From positions 124,001-188,000 of the forward strand of contig NZ_PJAU01000033.1 of assembly GCF_002836255.1 (NCBI RefSeq): DNA of 64,000 nt, read 5' to 3'. The stretch comes from Colwellia sp. 75C3 (GTDB lineage: Bacteria > Pseudomonadota > Gammaproteobacteria > Enterobacterales > Alteromonadaceae). Of this stretch, positions 1-9,554 are shown in pieces (position 1 is the first letter of the stretch; every line of letters starts with the position of its first letter). A program made the translations under genes and the position numbers. Below the pieces are notes generated by a model, which saw only the letters and a list, made by a program, of their open reading frames with translations, had not been told where the DNA came from and ran no database searches.

Positions 1-2830
1 ACATCACTTGAGCATTGACAGTTTGACCTTGGCTAAATGACTCAGCTTCGCCGCCCCACTCATTAGTTAATGTGATTGAGAAGCGATGGAAATAATTTTC
101 AAAACCACCAATATTATGTCCTGCGCTATTAGAAGCATTTTGATCTATCGCCATTTTCAGTTTCTTGGTGGCACTCCAGTTGGACTTGAATATTGCAGAT
201 GTTGAAACAGGTACATCAAATGATATTTTGGCACCTGAAAAGTCGATGGCCGAGTTATTGGTAAAGGCAAATGTTGGACTAATTGGGTAGTTTTTATCAC
301 CACTTGGAAAGTCTTTTGCAACAAAACTTACATCAACCATTTCTGCAGGTTTAACAAAAGTTTTGTTACCTTTATCGATTCCGTATGGTGTACCACTTTG
401 ATTAAATTTATCATAAGCAATGGTGGTCATGGTTGAGCCCATGAAGTACTCACCTTTAGCTGCGTCATAATCAAAATCACCAGCAAGTTCCCAGAACATC
501 ACTCCACCTAAGCCATTATCAATAACATAATCTACTTTGGTCGCCATAGACTCTTCATCTTCTGTTGAAATAAAGACTTTTTTGCTGTCATTCCATAACC
601 AAGGGGCAACGGCAACGCTGTCATAATGACGAGTATAAGACCCTGTTAAGGCATCACTTGGATCTGTTACTGGGTCAAGACCGTAAGCAGCAGAGTAACT
701 ACCGACAATACCCTTCTCTAAGTTCTTGATATGCCATAGCGGGTTAGATCCAGCAGGTACTTCACGATCATTCTCTGTATCGTGCCAAAGATTATCAATG
801 CCTACAGCACCATTACCACAGCTATTTTTATCACCTACGCCGGTGCCATTTGGACAATTCGTTTGATCAGGAAATGCTGCCTGACCCCATAAACCATTTG
901 TACCGCCAGTGACATCTTTAAAGCCACGGGTGTAATAAGGAATACCGATATTGATACGACCCGCTGATAAACCACCACGGAAGTACTTAACCGCCCAGTC
1001 GGTATTTAAATAACCAATGCCCTCAAATTCTTTAGTGCTATAAACATCCCAAGCGGCAAGTTCAGAGTCTAAACCGGTATCAAATAATGAAGCATTGTGG
1101 CCAACGTGTGAGTTCCACGCACCGTGCAAGTCGTAAGACATAATGTTCACGTAATCAAGGTATTGTGTTGCTTGAAATGTTTCCATGCCCCTTAATAAAT
1201 AACCTGAAGACGGTGATGCGATAGTGAGTAAATAATGCTTACCGGCAGCTTCACCCGCTATATCAAGACTCTCACGTAGTGACTTCATCAGTACTTGGTA
1301 TGAAGCATTAAGGTTGTCTCGTCGAGCATTTGAAAAGCTGAAGTCGTCTGGGTGACCAGCATCCTTCATCGATGATGGGTATTCGTAATCAATATCTATA
1401 CCATCAAAGCCGTATTTTTCAATGAAATCAACCGCGCTGGCGCTAAAGGCAGAGATACCTGCTTGATTCACTGTGCCGTCAGCATTAGTGGTTAAGGTAT
1501 AAAAGCCACCATCAGCAACGCGCCCGTTTTCACCAAAGTGTCCACCGGTTTCAGCCCAACCGCCTACCGAGACTAATGTTTTCACTTGTGGGTGTAACTT
1601 TTTATATTTATTTAATAAGTTGAAGTGACCTTTGTAAGGCAAGCTAGGGTCAAGCTCTGCACCGACAACGCCAGGCCATTCCATATTGGTGGCGGCATTG
1701 TTTGGCGAATTGGGATCACCAATGGATACTTTATGATTTTTGTCCACATGAGCAAAGGCGTAGTTAATATGAGTAACTTTGTCCCACGGAATATCATTAA
1801 CCAAATAGCTTGGTTGGTCGTTCGCACCATTGCGCCAACTAGTGAAATAACCAATAACGCGACGAGGGTGGTCGGCGCCCATTAATTCACGACCATCTTG
1901 ATCGTAAATCGTACAGTATGGCGTGTTTACCCCGGGTGTTTGATATAAACCTTCAGGGCGACAAGCATCAGCATCGTTACCTGTTTGTCCGTCATCAACT
2001 ACTGCAAAATTAATTGCGTTACTGAGTGATGTTGCGCCTTTATCATCCATTGCTTCAACGGTGAAGGCTTGTTGACCTAAGGTCGTTGCTGTCCAAACAA
2101 AACTGCCTGAAGCCGCATTAATCGTATTAATCGCTACGCCATTTTCAAGTAATGATAATTGCGTGACTTGACCATCGCTATCAGTGCCTGAATATTCAAA
2201 TGTGATTGTACTACCCACTAAAATATTACTAGGTAAAGTCGCCATAAGTGTTGCGATAGGCGCTGTATTGACTGGATCTACATCTTTGGCGGTCACTGTT
2301 ACGGCAATGTTTTCAATGCTCGCTTGGGCACCTTTGTCATCAATTACAATAGCTTTTAAAACATGCTCACCAATGACGGCAGACCAAGTTAATTGGTAGG
2401 GAGCACTGGTTAATGTCGTTAGCTTTATAGTATCTAAATACAGTTCAACTTTTGCGACAGTACCATCTGCATCGGAAGCATTGACAGAAAAGACAACGCT
2501 GTCATTTTCAAGGAAAGAACTATTATTCGCGGGCGAAACTAAAGAAACTACCGGCGGTTTATTTTCAATGATTACGTGACCACAAGTGCCGAGGTTTTGC
2601 CATTCTTGCCACTCACCAGCATGAGTAACTGGATTGCTTTTGTTCCACCACTTAGATTTGAAAGCTTGATCAGCTGACTTAACAATAAGATCTTTTACAG
2701 ATACTTGGCTTGTTTGCCATTCTGATAAGTTAGTACAGTCATAAGTTGCCGAATATGCAGAGTTACTAAGTAAAGCAATGGATATGGCCCCTAATTTAAA
2801 GAGTTTATTTGTTTTTATTATTTTTTTCAT
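1..2830 (-). CDS. Secreted GH18 chitinase (C-terminus cut by window edge)
   Basis: The frame is open from an ATG at 2830 to the window edge, giving at least 943 residues with no stop. The protein starts with a Sec signal peptide ending near SAYSA. An aromatic-rich segment at about residues 26-80, containing KWW and EWQEW, resembles a CBM5/12 chitin-binding module. Two Ig/PKD-like segments follow, then a GH18 barrel. The barrel carries DGIDIDYEYP at residue 476 onward, so E483 is the expected catalytic acid, plus MSYD and a late WELAGD. The tail after the barrel resembles the chitinase C domain. GH18 enzymes hydrolyse beta-1,4-GlcNAc links in chitin outside the cell. The sequence AGGGCGTAAT before the ATG offers a ribosome site. 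No chitin-utilisation partners are visible inside the window. Confidence 0.9.
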   Translation of the reverse strand, partial: MKKIIKTNKLFKLGAISIALLSNSAYSATYDCTNLSEWQTSQVSVKDLIVKSADQAFKSKWWNKSNPVTHAGEWQEWQNLGTCGHVIIENKPPVVSLVSPANNSSFLENDSVVFSVNASDADGTVAKVELYLDTIKLTTLTSAPYQLTWSAVIGEHVLKAIVIDDKGAQASIENIAVTVTAKDVDPVNTAPIATLMATLPSNILVGSTITFEYSGTDSDGQVTQLSLLENGVAINTINAASGSFVWTATTLGQQAFTVEAMDDKGATSLSNAINFAVVDDGQTGNDADACRPEGLYQTPGVNTPYCTIYDQDGRELMGADHPRRVIGYFTSWRNGANDQPSYLVNDIPWDKVTHINYAFAHVDKNHKVSIGDPNSPNNAATNMEWPGVVGAELDPSLPYKGHFNLLNKYKKLHPQVKTLVSVGGWAETGGHFGENGRVADGGFYTLTTNADGTVNQAGISAFSASAVDFIEKYGFDGIDIDYEYPSSMKDAGHPDDFSFSNARRDNLNASYQVLMKSLRESLDIAGEAAGKHYLLTIASPSSGYLLRGMETFQATQYLDYVNIMSYDLHGAWNSHVGHNASLFDTGLDSELAAWDVYSTKEFEGIGYLNTDWAVKYFRGGLSAGRINIGIPYYTRGFKDVTGGTNGLWGQAAFPDQTNCPNGTGVGDKNSCGNGAVGIDNLWHDTENDREVPAGSNPLWHIKNLEKGIVGSYSAAYGLDPVTDPSDALTGSYTRHYDSVAVAPWLWNDSKKVFISTEDEESMATKVDYVIDNGLGGVMFWELAGDFDYDAAKGEYFMGSTMTTIAYDKFNQSGTPYGIDKGNKTFVKPAEMVDVSFVAKDFPSGDKNYPISPTFAFTNNSAIDFSGAKISFDVPVSTSAIFKSNWSATKKLKMAIDQNASNSAGHNIGGFENYFHRFSITLTNEWGGEAESFSQGQTVNAQVM

Positions 2831-3234
2831 ATTACGCCCTATTAACACATGATTAACGTTATTTTTATTACACCATTTAAAAATAACACAAAAGTTGTAA
2901 AGGTCAATATGTCGTCATTTGTATACATAAATGTACAGGTTAATTATTGATCTATTTAATCTCTTTTAAATCAATTGATTGTGTTTGGTTGAAGAACGAC
3001 ACTGAGCAGTTATAATTTTGAGCATATCAAGGGGGAATGCTGCAATGTTAACGTATTGTTAATTTTGGTGGGTGTTATTTAATAAGGGGTCTAGGTCAAA
3101 AAACGAACTAGATATTATTTGTTATAACATATATCTATTTGGTATATCTCTGGTTGGCCTTTATGGTCTAATTGGAGGGAATAGCTAAATCCAAGACTGT
3201 TTTTAGCTATTTTTTACATTAACTTTTGATGTTA
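2831..3234. other. Intergenic region upstream of chitinase
   Basis: This AT-rich gap lies between the chitinase start and the dispersed repeat downstream of aspA. It should hold the chitinase promoter on the minus strand, but I cannot pick convincing -35/-10 boxes. Near its right end is a hairpin with a T-run on the plus strand (3180-3215). No convincing open frame is seen. Confidence 0.5.
3180..3215 (+). terminator. Orphan terminator-like hairpin
   Basis: The arms AATAGCTAAA (3180-3189) and TTTAGCTATT (3202-3211) pair perfectly and are followed by a T-run. No plus-strand gene precedes it: the chitinase and aspA both run on the minus strand. It is either the end of an unrecognised short RNA or a chance palindrome. 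Confidence 0.35.
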
Positions 3235-3391
3235 TACCAATTCCGTTAAATTATTGACCACTTGTACTGGCTAAAATCCTCCATGACGGCGTTGCTTTCA
3301 ATCCCAATAGCCAGCTATTGCTCAATCTAGCGCCTTGTCCTGAAATATTTTCACTTCGTACAACAAGATCAGAAACTTATCGGAATTGGTA
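3235..3391. repeat. Dispersed 157-bp inverted-terminus element, copy A
   Basis: The element begins TACCAATTCCG and ends CGGAATTGGTA, perfect 11-bp terminal inverted repeats, with weaker pairing further in. Its core contains CAATAGCCAGCTATTG. It is nearly identical to the copy at 60092-60248, with about five differences. It ends 21 bp beyond the aspA stop. It contains no ORF, which fits a non-autonomous MITE-like element; no transposase is present in the window. Confidence 0.85.
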
Positions 3392-3412
3392 TTATTTACG
3401 AAACCTTTAAAT

Positions 3413-4840
3413 TTAGTCACTCGGCTGAGTCATTTTATCGGCTCGTAATATTTGCGATAATTGCTCATCAGTTAATAATTTTTGCTCTTTTATTAAGGTA
3501 ATTATTGAAGCACCACTACTGAGCGCTTCTTTGGCTATTTTAGTTGACGTTTCATAACCTAAATAAGGATTAAGCGCGGTAACTAGGCCTAAACTATTAT
3601 CGAGTAATTCTTTACAGCGTGTCTCATTCGCTTCAATGCCGCCAACGCATAAAAAATTAAACATATTTACCGCATTGGTTAATAGGTTTTGTGAATCAAG
3701 CAAGTTTACTGCGATTAATGGCTCCATCGCATTTAACTGTAATTGGCCGGCTTCAGCTGCCATGGTAATTGCCATATCGTTACCTACTACCTGATAAGAA
3801 CATTGGCTAACGGCTTCAGGGATCACTGGGTTAATTTTCCCTGGCATAATAGAACTACCCGGTTGGCGGGCAGGTAAACTAATTTCACTTAAACCCGCTC
3901 TTGGTCCCATGCTTAATAACCTAAGGTCATTGGCAATTTTTGAAAGTTTTAATGCTAGACGTTTTAATGTTGCTGAATAAATTACAAAAGCGCCCATGTC
4001 TGAGCTGGCTTCAATTAAATCTTCAGCTTCTGAAAACTCAATACCAGTGAGTTCAGATAATTTTTTAATAGCGATAGTGCCGTAGCCTTTTTTGGCATTA
4101 ATACCTGTGCCAACAGCGGTACCACCTAAATTAATTTCGGTGAGTAACTTACCGGTATTTTTTATTAATTTGATGTCTTCTCTTAAGGTAGAAGCAAAAC
4201 TTTTAAATTCTTGCCCAAGAGTCATCGGCACAGCATCTTGCAGCTGAGTTCTAGCTAGTTTTAAAATAGTAGAAAATTCTTTAGATTTATGAGTAAAGCT
4301 TGCCACTAGTTGCTCAACAGCAGTTAATAATGACTCTTGGTTGAGTAAAACCGCTAAGCGTACTGAACTTGGGTAAACATCATTGGTTGATTGCGACATA
4401 TTTACATCAGTATTCGGGTGTAAATAGTGATATTGGCCTTTTTCATGACCCAGTAGCTCTAAACTAATGTTTGCCAGCACTTCATTGATATTCATATTAC
4501 TTGAAGTACCCGCGCCGCCTTGGATCATATCAATAGCAAAGCTATGATTAAAACGACCAGAATGTATAAATTCAGCGGCTTTAATGATGGTGTTAGCCTT
4601 GATATCATCTAACGATTTCTGCTGTAAATTGGCGGTTGCACAAGCAGATTTTACGTAAGCTAAAGCATTGATCAGTTCAGGGTAGTCAGTTAACTTTTTT
4701 CCCGATAGTTGAAAGTTATTTACTGCGCGTTGCGTTTGAATGCCATGGTAACATTCATGCTCAATTTCCATGGTGCCCAGTAAGTCTTTCTCTATACGGT
4801 AAGTGGCTTTTTCTTTGAATGATGTGATGCTAGCGGACAT
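3413..4840 (-). CDS. aspA: Aspartate ammonia-lyase (aspartase)
   Basis: The enzyme deaminates L-aspartate to fumarate and ammonia. The protein belongs to the fumarase/aspartase superfamily: GTSSNMNINE lies in the N-terminal third, STNDVYPSS in the second conserved region, and the signature GSSIMPGKINP at about residues 328-338 forms the flexible catalytic loop. I place the start at 4840 (MSASITSF, 475 aa) because this matches the usual length near 478. A longer frame opens at 4936 but would add 32 residues with no family counterpart, and neither start has a strong ribosome site. A LysR gene lies just upstream on the same strand and may control it. Paralogous fumarase is less likely given overall similarity to AspA. 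Confidence 0.9.
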   Translation of the reverse strand: MSASITSFKEKATYRIEKDLLGTMEIEHECYHGIQTQRAVNNFQLSGKKLTDYPELINALAYVKSACATANLQQKSLDDIKANTIIKAAEFIHSGRFNHSFAIDMIQGGAGTSSNMNINEVLANISLELLGHEKGQYHYLHPNTDVNMSQSTNDVYPSSVRLAVLLNQESLLTAVEQLVASFTHKSKEFSTILKLARTQLQDAVPMTLGQEFKSFASTLREDIKLIKNTGKLLTEINLGGTAVGTGINAKKGYGTIAIKKLSELTGIEFSEAEDLIEASSDMGAFVIYSATLKRLALKLSKIANDLRLLSMGPRAGLSEISLPARQPGSSIMPGKINPVIPEAVSQCSYQVVGNDMAITMAAEAGQLQLNAMEPLIAVNLLDSQNLLTNAVNMFNFLCVGGIEANETRCKELLDNSLGLVTALNPYLGYETSTKIAKEALSSGASIITLIKEQKLLTDEQLSQILRADKMTQPSD

Positions 4841-4968
4841 TATTGTTACGGGTAGATGGATAGTGGCGCTAAGGTAATAATTGTTAAGACTTATTACCAA
4901 TGCCGATTTAAATGACCAGTTATGCAATGCTTGCATAACATTAGCTTGGACCTTTATTTATATGTGAC

Positions 4969-5865
4969 TTAAAGCCTTAAATCGTTAAAGTGCTGCCATA
5001 TTTTTTCTTGAAAAGAGTGGTTGTTATGCATTTTTTTAGCGCGATATAACCGTAACGCGAGTTCAGGTTGCCATTGTTTGTCTCCAGCAATAACCAACTG
5101 CTGGCTTGCTAATTCAGTTACCAAACTAAATTCAGGGATCCAAGCAACCCCTAAGCCTTTTAAGGCCATCATTTTTAAACTATCGGCCATGGGAGACATC
5201 AACATTTTATTGAAATTGTGTTGCTGTGTTTTATCCTTGAGTAGCGTGCTTACTACGCGGTCAAGGTAAATATTTTCTTGATAGGCTAAATAAGGCACGC
5301 TGCTTTGAGGCTGTGATAATTGATATATAGGTTCACCTTGCTCATTTGCCTGACAAACCGGTAATAACCTCACCTTAGCCAATAAAATAGAATCATGATG
5401 AAATGCATCAAGTAGCGGGTCGCTAAATGCTAATAAATAGTCACAGTGCTTTTGTTTAAGTAGATTGGCACAATCGTCGGCATCAGCAATTTTAAGCTGG
5501 GTATCTACCAAGAAAGGCAATTTATTAATGTGCTCAACAATTGAGGGAAAAACGCCAATAGACAAAGTATGAGTTGCTGAAAATATTAACGGAGTACGCA
5601 AGGTTTGTTGTTGTAATTCTTCACTGAGTAAATTCAGTTCAGCCAGTAAGTTTTCAGCACGATTTAGAAATATCTCACCAGATACTGTTAATTGCAGCGG
5701 CTGATGTAAGCGATTAACGAGTTTGCAATTAAGCTTATTTTCAAGTGCTTTTATTCTACGACTAAAAGCCGGTTGGCTAACATGTCTAATTTCTGCTGCC
5801 TTTGAAAAGTTACGGGTTTGAGCTAACACCACAAAATCTTTAAGCCACTTGGTGTCTATATTCAT
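4969..5865 (-). CDS. LysR-family transcriptional regulator
   Basis: The protein has 298 residues, typical for LysR. An N-terminal winged helix-turn-helix occupies about residues 5-65 (FVVLAQTRNFSKAAE, then VSQPAFSRRIKALE), followed by a periplasmic-binding-like effector domain. It lies 128 bp upstream of the preferred aspA start on the same strand, so it may be co-transcribed with aspA or regulate it. The effector is unknown; an amino acid or dicarboxylate is a guess from context only. Confidence 0.85.
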   Translation of the reverse strand: MNIDTKWLKDFVVLAQTRNFSKAAEIRHVSQPAFSRRIKALENKLNCKLVNRLHQPLQLTVSGEIFLNRAENLLAELNLLSEELQQQTLRTPLIFSATHTLSIGVFPSIVEHINKLPFLVDTQLKIADADDCANLLKQKHCDYLLAFSDPLLDAFHHDSILLAKVRLLPVCQANEQGEPIYQLSQPQSSVPYLAYQENIYLDRVVSTLLKDKTQQHNFNKMLMSPMADSLKMMALKGLGVAWIPEFSLVTELASQQLVIAGDKQWQPELALRLYRAKKMHNNHSFQEKIWQHFNDLRL

Positions 5866-6266
5866 CTTTTTAAATTCATCTGAGTTTTCACTTGCTTATT
5901 TACATTCATTAATAGGTTTTGAGATCACGATAATTAGGGTGACAGCTTAACTTTTTCTGACTTAATAATACCTAATTTACCGCAACAAATATTCATCTAA
6001 TCTTGCTCTACCTCAGCCAAATACGCAAAAAAGACTGATAAAGGATATTGTAAAGTAAAAATAGAGTGATAAAAGAGTTACGCTATCTTGTTTATTCGTC
6101 GTCAATTTTTAACACTGGTTTTGGTTGATAAATCATCAGTGTTACCGTTATTTTTTTTGTGAGTAAAGCACAAAATATACGAGCTTTCTTCTGAACTTTT
6201 ATGGTTATCAATCACAACTTAAATTATTTGCAATAACTCTCATTCGACTAGACAGAGACCATAAAA
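5866..6266. other. Divergent intergenic region
   Basis: This 401-bp AT-rich spacer lies between the LysR gene and the repeat lipoprotein gene and should carry both promoters. Inverted arms AACACTG and CAGTGTT occur near 6110-6156 with a long loop and a T-run shortly after. They are too weakly placed to call a terminator. No ORF or RNA gene is recognised. Confidence 0.5.
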
Positions 6267-8567
6267 ATGAATAAAAAAATAATAGCAAAAAATGGCAAGT
6301 TGACTACACCGCTATTCTGCATACTTGTAGCAGGGAACTTAGTGGGGTGTGAGGTTGATAAAGAAGAACCAATATTTGATGCTGATAGTTTCAAAGTATC
6401 TAGTAATGTCAGTGAAGGCGGCAAGGTTGATGTTACTTCTAAACTAGTGAAAGACGGTGAAAGTGTCACTATCACATTAACGGCAGATGACGGTTATGAA
6501 GTAGAGTCTGTTGAGGGCTGTGAAGGCCAACTGGTCGATAATGTTTATACCACTAGCGCTATTACCGCTTCATGCGTGGTTGAAGTTGCTTACATGCTTG
6601 AGCGTTTGCCTGTTTCGATTAATACCGGTGCAGGTGGAAGTGCAGACTTACTTTCTCAATTAATTAATCCCGGCAGCAAAGCCATTTTTAATTTAACGGC
6701 AGATGAAGGTTTTGATGTTGGTGAAGTTACTGGTTGTGAAGGCACCTTAGCCGAAGGGAGTTACACCACATCGGCAATTAATTCAGCTTGTGAGATTAGT
6801 GCAACGTTTGTTGAGCAAGTTTTTGAAGTAACTACTGACGTCTCAGAAGGGGGCGCGATTGATTTAGCTACGCAAACCATTACTTATGGTAAAACAGCAA
6901 GCATTACCTTAACTCCTGATAACCTTTGGGAAATTGGCGCCGTAAGTGGCTGTGATGGCGGTTTAACAGATAACGTTTATACCACAGCAGCACTGACAGA
7001 TGTTTGTCATATCTCTGTTGCCTTTGCTGAAAAAGATGTATTGCTTACTGGGCTTGTTATCGCATCGCCAGCTAATACAGTCGATGATGTCAATACTATG
7101 CAATATAGCGCAGCGGCAAGTTTTTCAAATAACAAAACGAAAGATGTTAGCGGTGATGCTGTTTGGACTTCTAGTGATCCCAGCGTAGCTAGTGTTGATG
7201 CCAATGGTTTAGTTACACCAATAAAAGCGGGCACAGTTACTGTTTCAGTAAATTATACCGATAACAGCGGCATGCTTAGTGATGATCTTAGTTTAACCAT
7301 TACTCCTAGCTTTAAAATTATTGGTGATAAGTATGGTTACGCTTTTGCAGCGAGAAAAACTGATGGCAGTGTTGTTACTTGGGGCGATGCAAACTACGGC
7401 GGTAATACCGAAGCCATTGCCGATCAGTTAACCGATGTTCTTACCGTAGCGACTAGCCGTTATGCTTTTGCTGCTATTAAAAATGATGGCACTGTAGTGA
7501 CTTGGGGCAGAACTGTTGAAAAAGATAAAGACGATAATGATGTTGCTGTTGTGATCGGAGCAGACTCAAGTGATGTAACGTCACAATTAACCGATGTTGT
7601 TTCTATTGCTTCTAGCAACTATGCCTTTGCTGCAATAAAATCTGATGGCAGTGTTGTTACTTGGGGCGATCCAGCTAGAGGTGGTGATAGTGATGCAGTG
7701 CAAGCCCAGTTAACAGATGTGGTATCAATTACTTCGAATGCCTATGCTTTTGCTGCTATTAAAAAAGATGGCACAGTGGTCACTTGGGGAGATGTTGCTG
7801 AAGAGAGAGGCAATACCACAGACTCGGCTATTTTAGACCAATTAGTTGGGGTGACTAAAGTAGTCGCTACTAACGGTGGTTTTGCCGCATTAAAAAGTGA
7901 TAAAACAGTGGTGTCATGGGGAGATCTTACATCTGACTATATGAAGGCTTATGACGCTACTAAGTTAACGAACATCAGTGATATCACTTCAAACTACTAT
8001 GCCTTTTTGGCAATTAAAACCGATGGTAGTGTGGTTGGTTGGGGCTATTCGAGTAACGGTGCTAATCAAACTGATGTAAATGCGTTAACTGATGTCGTTT
8101 CTATTGCCAATACCAAAGAGTCATTTGCGGCGATCAAAAAAGATGGCACAGTGATTACCTGGGGAGATGATGCTTTTGGATCCGATTCAGCGACGGTCAA
8201 GGATTCTTTAACTGATATTGTCAGTATTAAGGATAGTTATAAAGCGTATGCAGCTTTAAAAGACGATGGCACAGTAGTTACTTGGGGTGATGATGGTTAC
8301 GGTGGTCTTAGCACGGCTGTAACGGCAGATTTAATCGATGTGGTATCTATTAGCTCAAACTATAGAGCATTTGCAGCCCATAGAAAGGACGGCTCAGTAG
8401 TTACTTGGGGATCAGATAGTTACGGTGCTGATGAAGGCATAGTAACGGATGTTAAAAGCTTAGTTGCTAATAAGTATGCTTTTGCTGCCATTAAAAATGA
8501 TGGTACGGTTGTAACTTGGGGTTACACTGGTCGAGGTGATGATAGCAGTGCAGTAGACTTTGACTAA
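6267..8567 (+). CDS. Repeat-rich outer-membrane lipoprotein (InlB-like, BIG2-like, RCC1-like repeats)
   Basis: The signal sequence ends in the lipobox LVGC, with Cys28 as the predicted lipidated residue, so the protein is probably anchored to a membrane and exposed. Three cysteine-containing repeats of about 70 residues follow (each with GYEV-like, GCEG-like and VYTTSA-like stretches), similar to the bacterial InlB B-repeat family. A BIG2-like Ig domain lies at about residues 258-345 (VWTSSDPSVASVDANG). From about 350 to the end are ten repeats built around YAFAAIKNDGTVVTWGD, matching RCC1-type blades, enough for a propeller. Function is unknown; adhesion or binding is an inference from architecture. 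A strong terminator follows. The gene appears monocistronic. Confidence 0.8.
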   Translation: MNKKIIAKNGKLTTPLFCILVAGNLVGCEVDKEEPIFDADSFKVSSNVSEGGKVDVTSKLVKDGESVTITLTADDGYEVESVEGCEGQLVDNVYTTSAITASCVVEVAYMLERLPVSINTGAGGSADLLSQLINPGSKAIFNLTADEGFDVGEVTGCEGTLAEGSYTTSAINSACEISATFVEQVFEVTTDVSEGGAIDLATQTITYGKTASITLTPDNLWEIGAVSGCDGGLTDNVYTTAALTDVCHISVAFAEKDVLLTGLVIASPANTVDDVNTMQYSAAASFSNNKTKDVSGDAVWTSSDPSVASVDANGLVTPIKAGTVTVSVNYTDNSGMLSDDLSLTITPSFKIIGDKYGYAFAARKTDGSVVTWGDANYGGNTEAIADQLTDVLTVATSRYAFAAIKNDGTVVTWGRTVEKDKDDNDVAVVIGADSSDVTSQLTDVVSIASSNYAFAAIKSDGSVVTWGDPARGGDSDAVQAQLTDVVSITSNAYAFAAIKKDGTVVTWGDVAEERGNTTDSAILDQLVGVTKVVATNGGFAALKSDKTVVSWGDLTSDYMKAYDATKLTNISDITSNYYAFLAIKTDGSVVGWGYSSNGANQTDVNALTDVVSIANTKESFAAIKKDGTVITWGDDAFGSDSATVKDSLTDIVSIKDSYKAYAALKDDGTVVTWGDDGYGGLSTAVTADLIDVVSISSNYRAFAAHRKDGSVVTWGSDSYGADEGIVTDVKSLVANKYAFAAIKNDGTVVTWGYTGRGDDSSAVDFD

Positions 8568-8649
8568 CTTGTTATTGAATACATTGAGTATGCAGTAGTT
8601 AATTTCTACATAGTATAAAACTATAAATAAAGTATAGATAAAACGCCTA

Positions 8650-8688
8650 AACCGTCAGTGATAAGTAATTATCACTGACGGTTTTTTT
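8650..8688 (+). terminator. Rho-independent terminator after the repeat lipoprotein
   Basis: A perfect 15-bp stem (8650-8664 with 8669-8683) has loop GTAA and continues into a T-run. It closes the transcript of the lipoprotein gene at 6267-8567. Confidence 0.92.
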
Positions 8689-8812
8689 ATGGCTGAATGT
8701 TAGTTTTGTCGGTTAAGGTTTATCTTTACTTATTTGTTTGTCCTGAAAGCTCTCTTACTGTAGTTTAATTGAGGTTAATCCAGACTAATTTATTGAAATA
8801 AGGGAGGTATCA

Positions 8813-9283
8813 ATGAAGTTATTTTTGCCAGCAGTAGTAGTAAGCAGTGTTGTACTATCAATTAATAGTGTATCGGCATGTACCTCTGGTCAGCTTATTG
8901 ACTACGATTATCAAGCAAGTGAACTATTAGGTAATAGCTATGCAAGCTTTGGCCGTTTATGGTCACTTGATGGTGAAGAGGTATGTAGTACACCGAAAAA
9001 ATATACGGCCTGTTTAACGGTTAACCCTAAGCCAGAAGGTACAGAATTACAGGTCAGAATGGTGAAAAATGATCAGGAACAAACGACTTACAAGCAGAGT
9101 ATTAGTTACAATAGCAATGAGGTGGTGCGCTTTAGCTTTGAAGGGGTTGATGTATATTTGAAGTTATATGTCAGCAATACCATTGCAGATATGAAAATGG
9201 CTGGTAAGAACTGTAATGCGGGTTTTCCCAATTTACCTAGACAAATTACTCGGACAGAATTGAATAATATGTATAAGGGCTAG
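8813..9283 (+). CDS. Small secreted cysteine-containing protein, function unknown
   Basis: This 156-residue protein has a strong ribosome site (GGGAGG before ATG) and a signal peptide ending at VSAC. The cut may be by signal peptidase I before the Cys, or the Cys may be a lipobox residue. The mature part has Cys residues near C57, C67 and C133, suggesting disulfides, and a beta-rich composition. I do not recognise the family. It stands alone between two terminators, so its function cannot be read from context. Confidence 0.75.
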   Translation: MKLFLPAVVVSSVVLSINSVSACTSGQLIDYDYQASELLGNSYASFGRLWSLDGEEVCSTPKKYTACLTVNPKPEGTELQVRMVKNDQEQTTYKQSISYNSNEVVRFSFEGVDVYLKLYVSNTIADMKMAGKNCNAGFPNLPRQITRTELNNMYKG

Positions 9284-9301
9284 TAGGAGTGAATCGATTT
9301 T

Positions 9302-9487
9302 TTAGTTATAACCTAAAATACAGGCTGTCGTATCACCATCTACTGTAACTAAACAATTTTGTAATGCAGAGAACTGCTTAGCGGTAGAAGAAACTGCACT
9401 GGCCTTTTCAGCTGAAGTATTGGCGACTGTGATCAGCTTATTGGTAATATGCAGTGTTTTACTATTGTCTTTTGTTGTTCTTTGCAT
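9302..9487 (-). CDS. Possible small protein of 61 residues
   Basis: A frame from the ATG at 9487 encodes MQRTTKDNSK and ends GDTTACILGYN, with two Cys residues near its end. The longer reading from 9532 starts inside a terminator hairpin and is unlikely. An AAGG sits about 10 bp before the ATG. The gene would lie just beyond the terminator of the S9 peptidase gene, so it would need its own promoter. The composition looks coding-like, but no family is recognised; it may be spurious. Confidence 0.35.
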   Translation of the reverse strand: MQRTTKDNSKTLHITNKLITVANTSAEKASAVSSTAKQFSALQNCLVTVDGDTTACILGYN

Positions 9488-9507
9488 TTTATTTACGCCT
9501 TGATCAT

Positions 9508-9548
9508 AAAAAAAGAGCGTGTAGTGAAACATGAAAACCTACACGCTC
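9508..9548 (-). terminator. Terminator of the S9 peptidase gene
   Basis: The arms GAGCGTGTAG (9515-9524) and CTACACGCTC (9539-9548) pair perfectly. On the minus strand the hairpin is followed by a run of seven T, seven bases after the peptidase stop. Confidence 0.9.
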
Positions 9549-9554
9549 CAGGGA

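Noticed and set aside
4841..4936. Longer N-terminus of aspartase from the ATG at 4936
   Set aside because: The extra 32 residues have no family counterpart and do not look like a useful signal peptide for this cytoplasmic enzyme.
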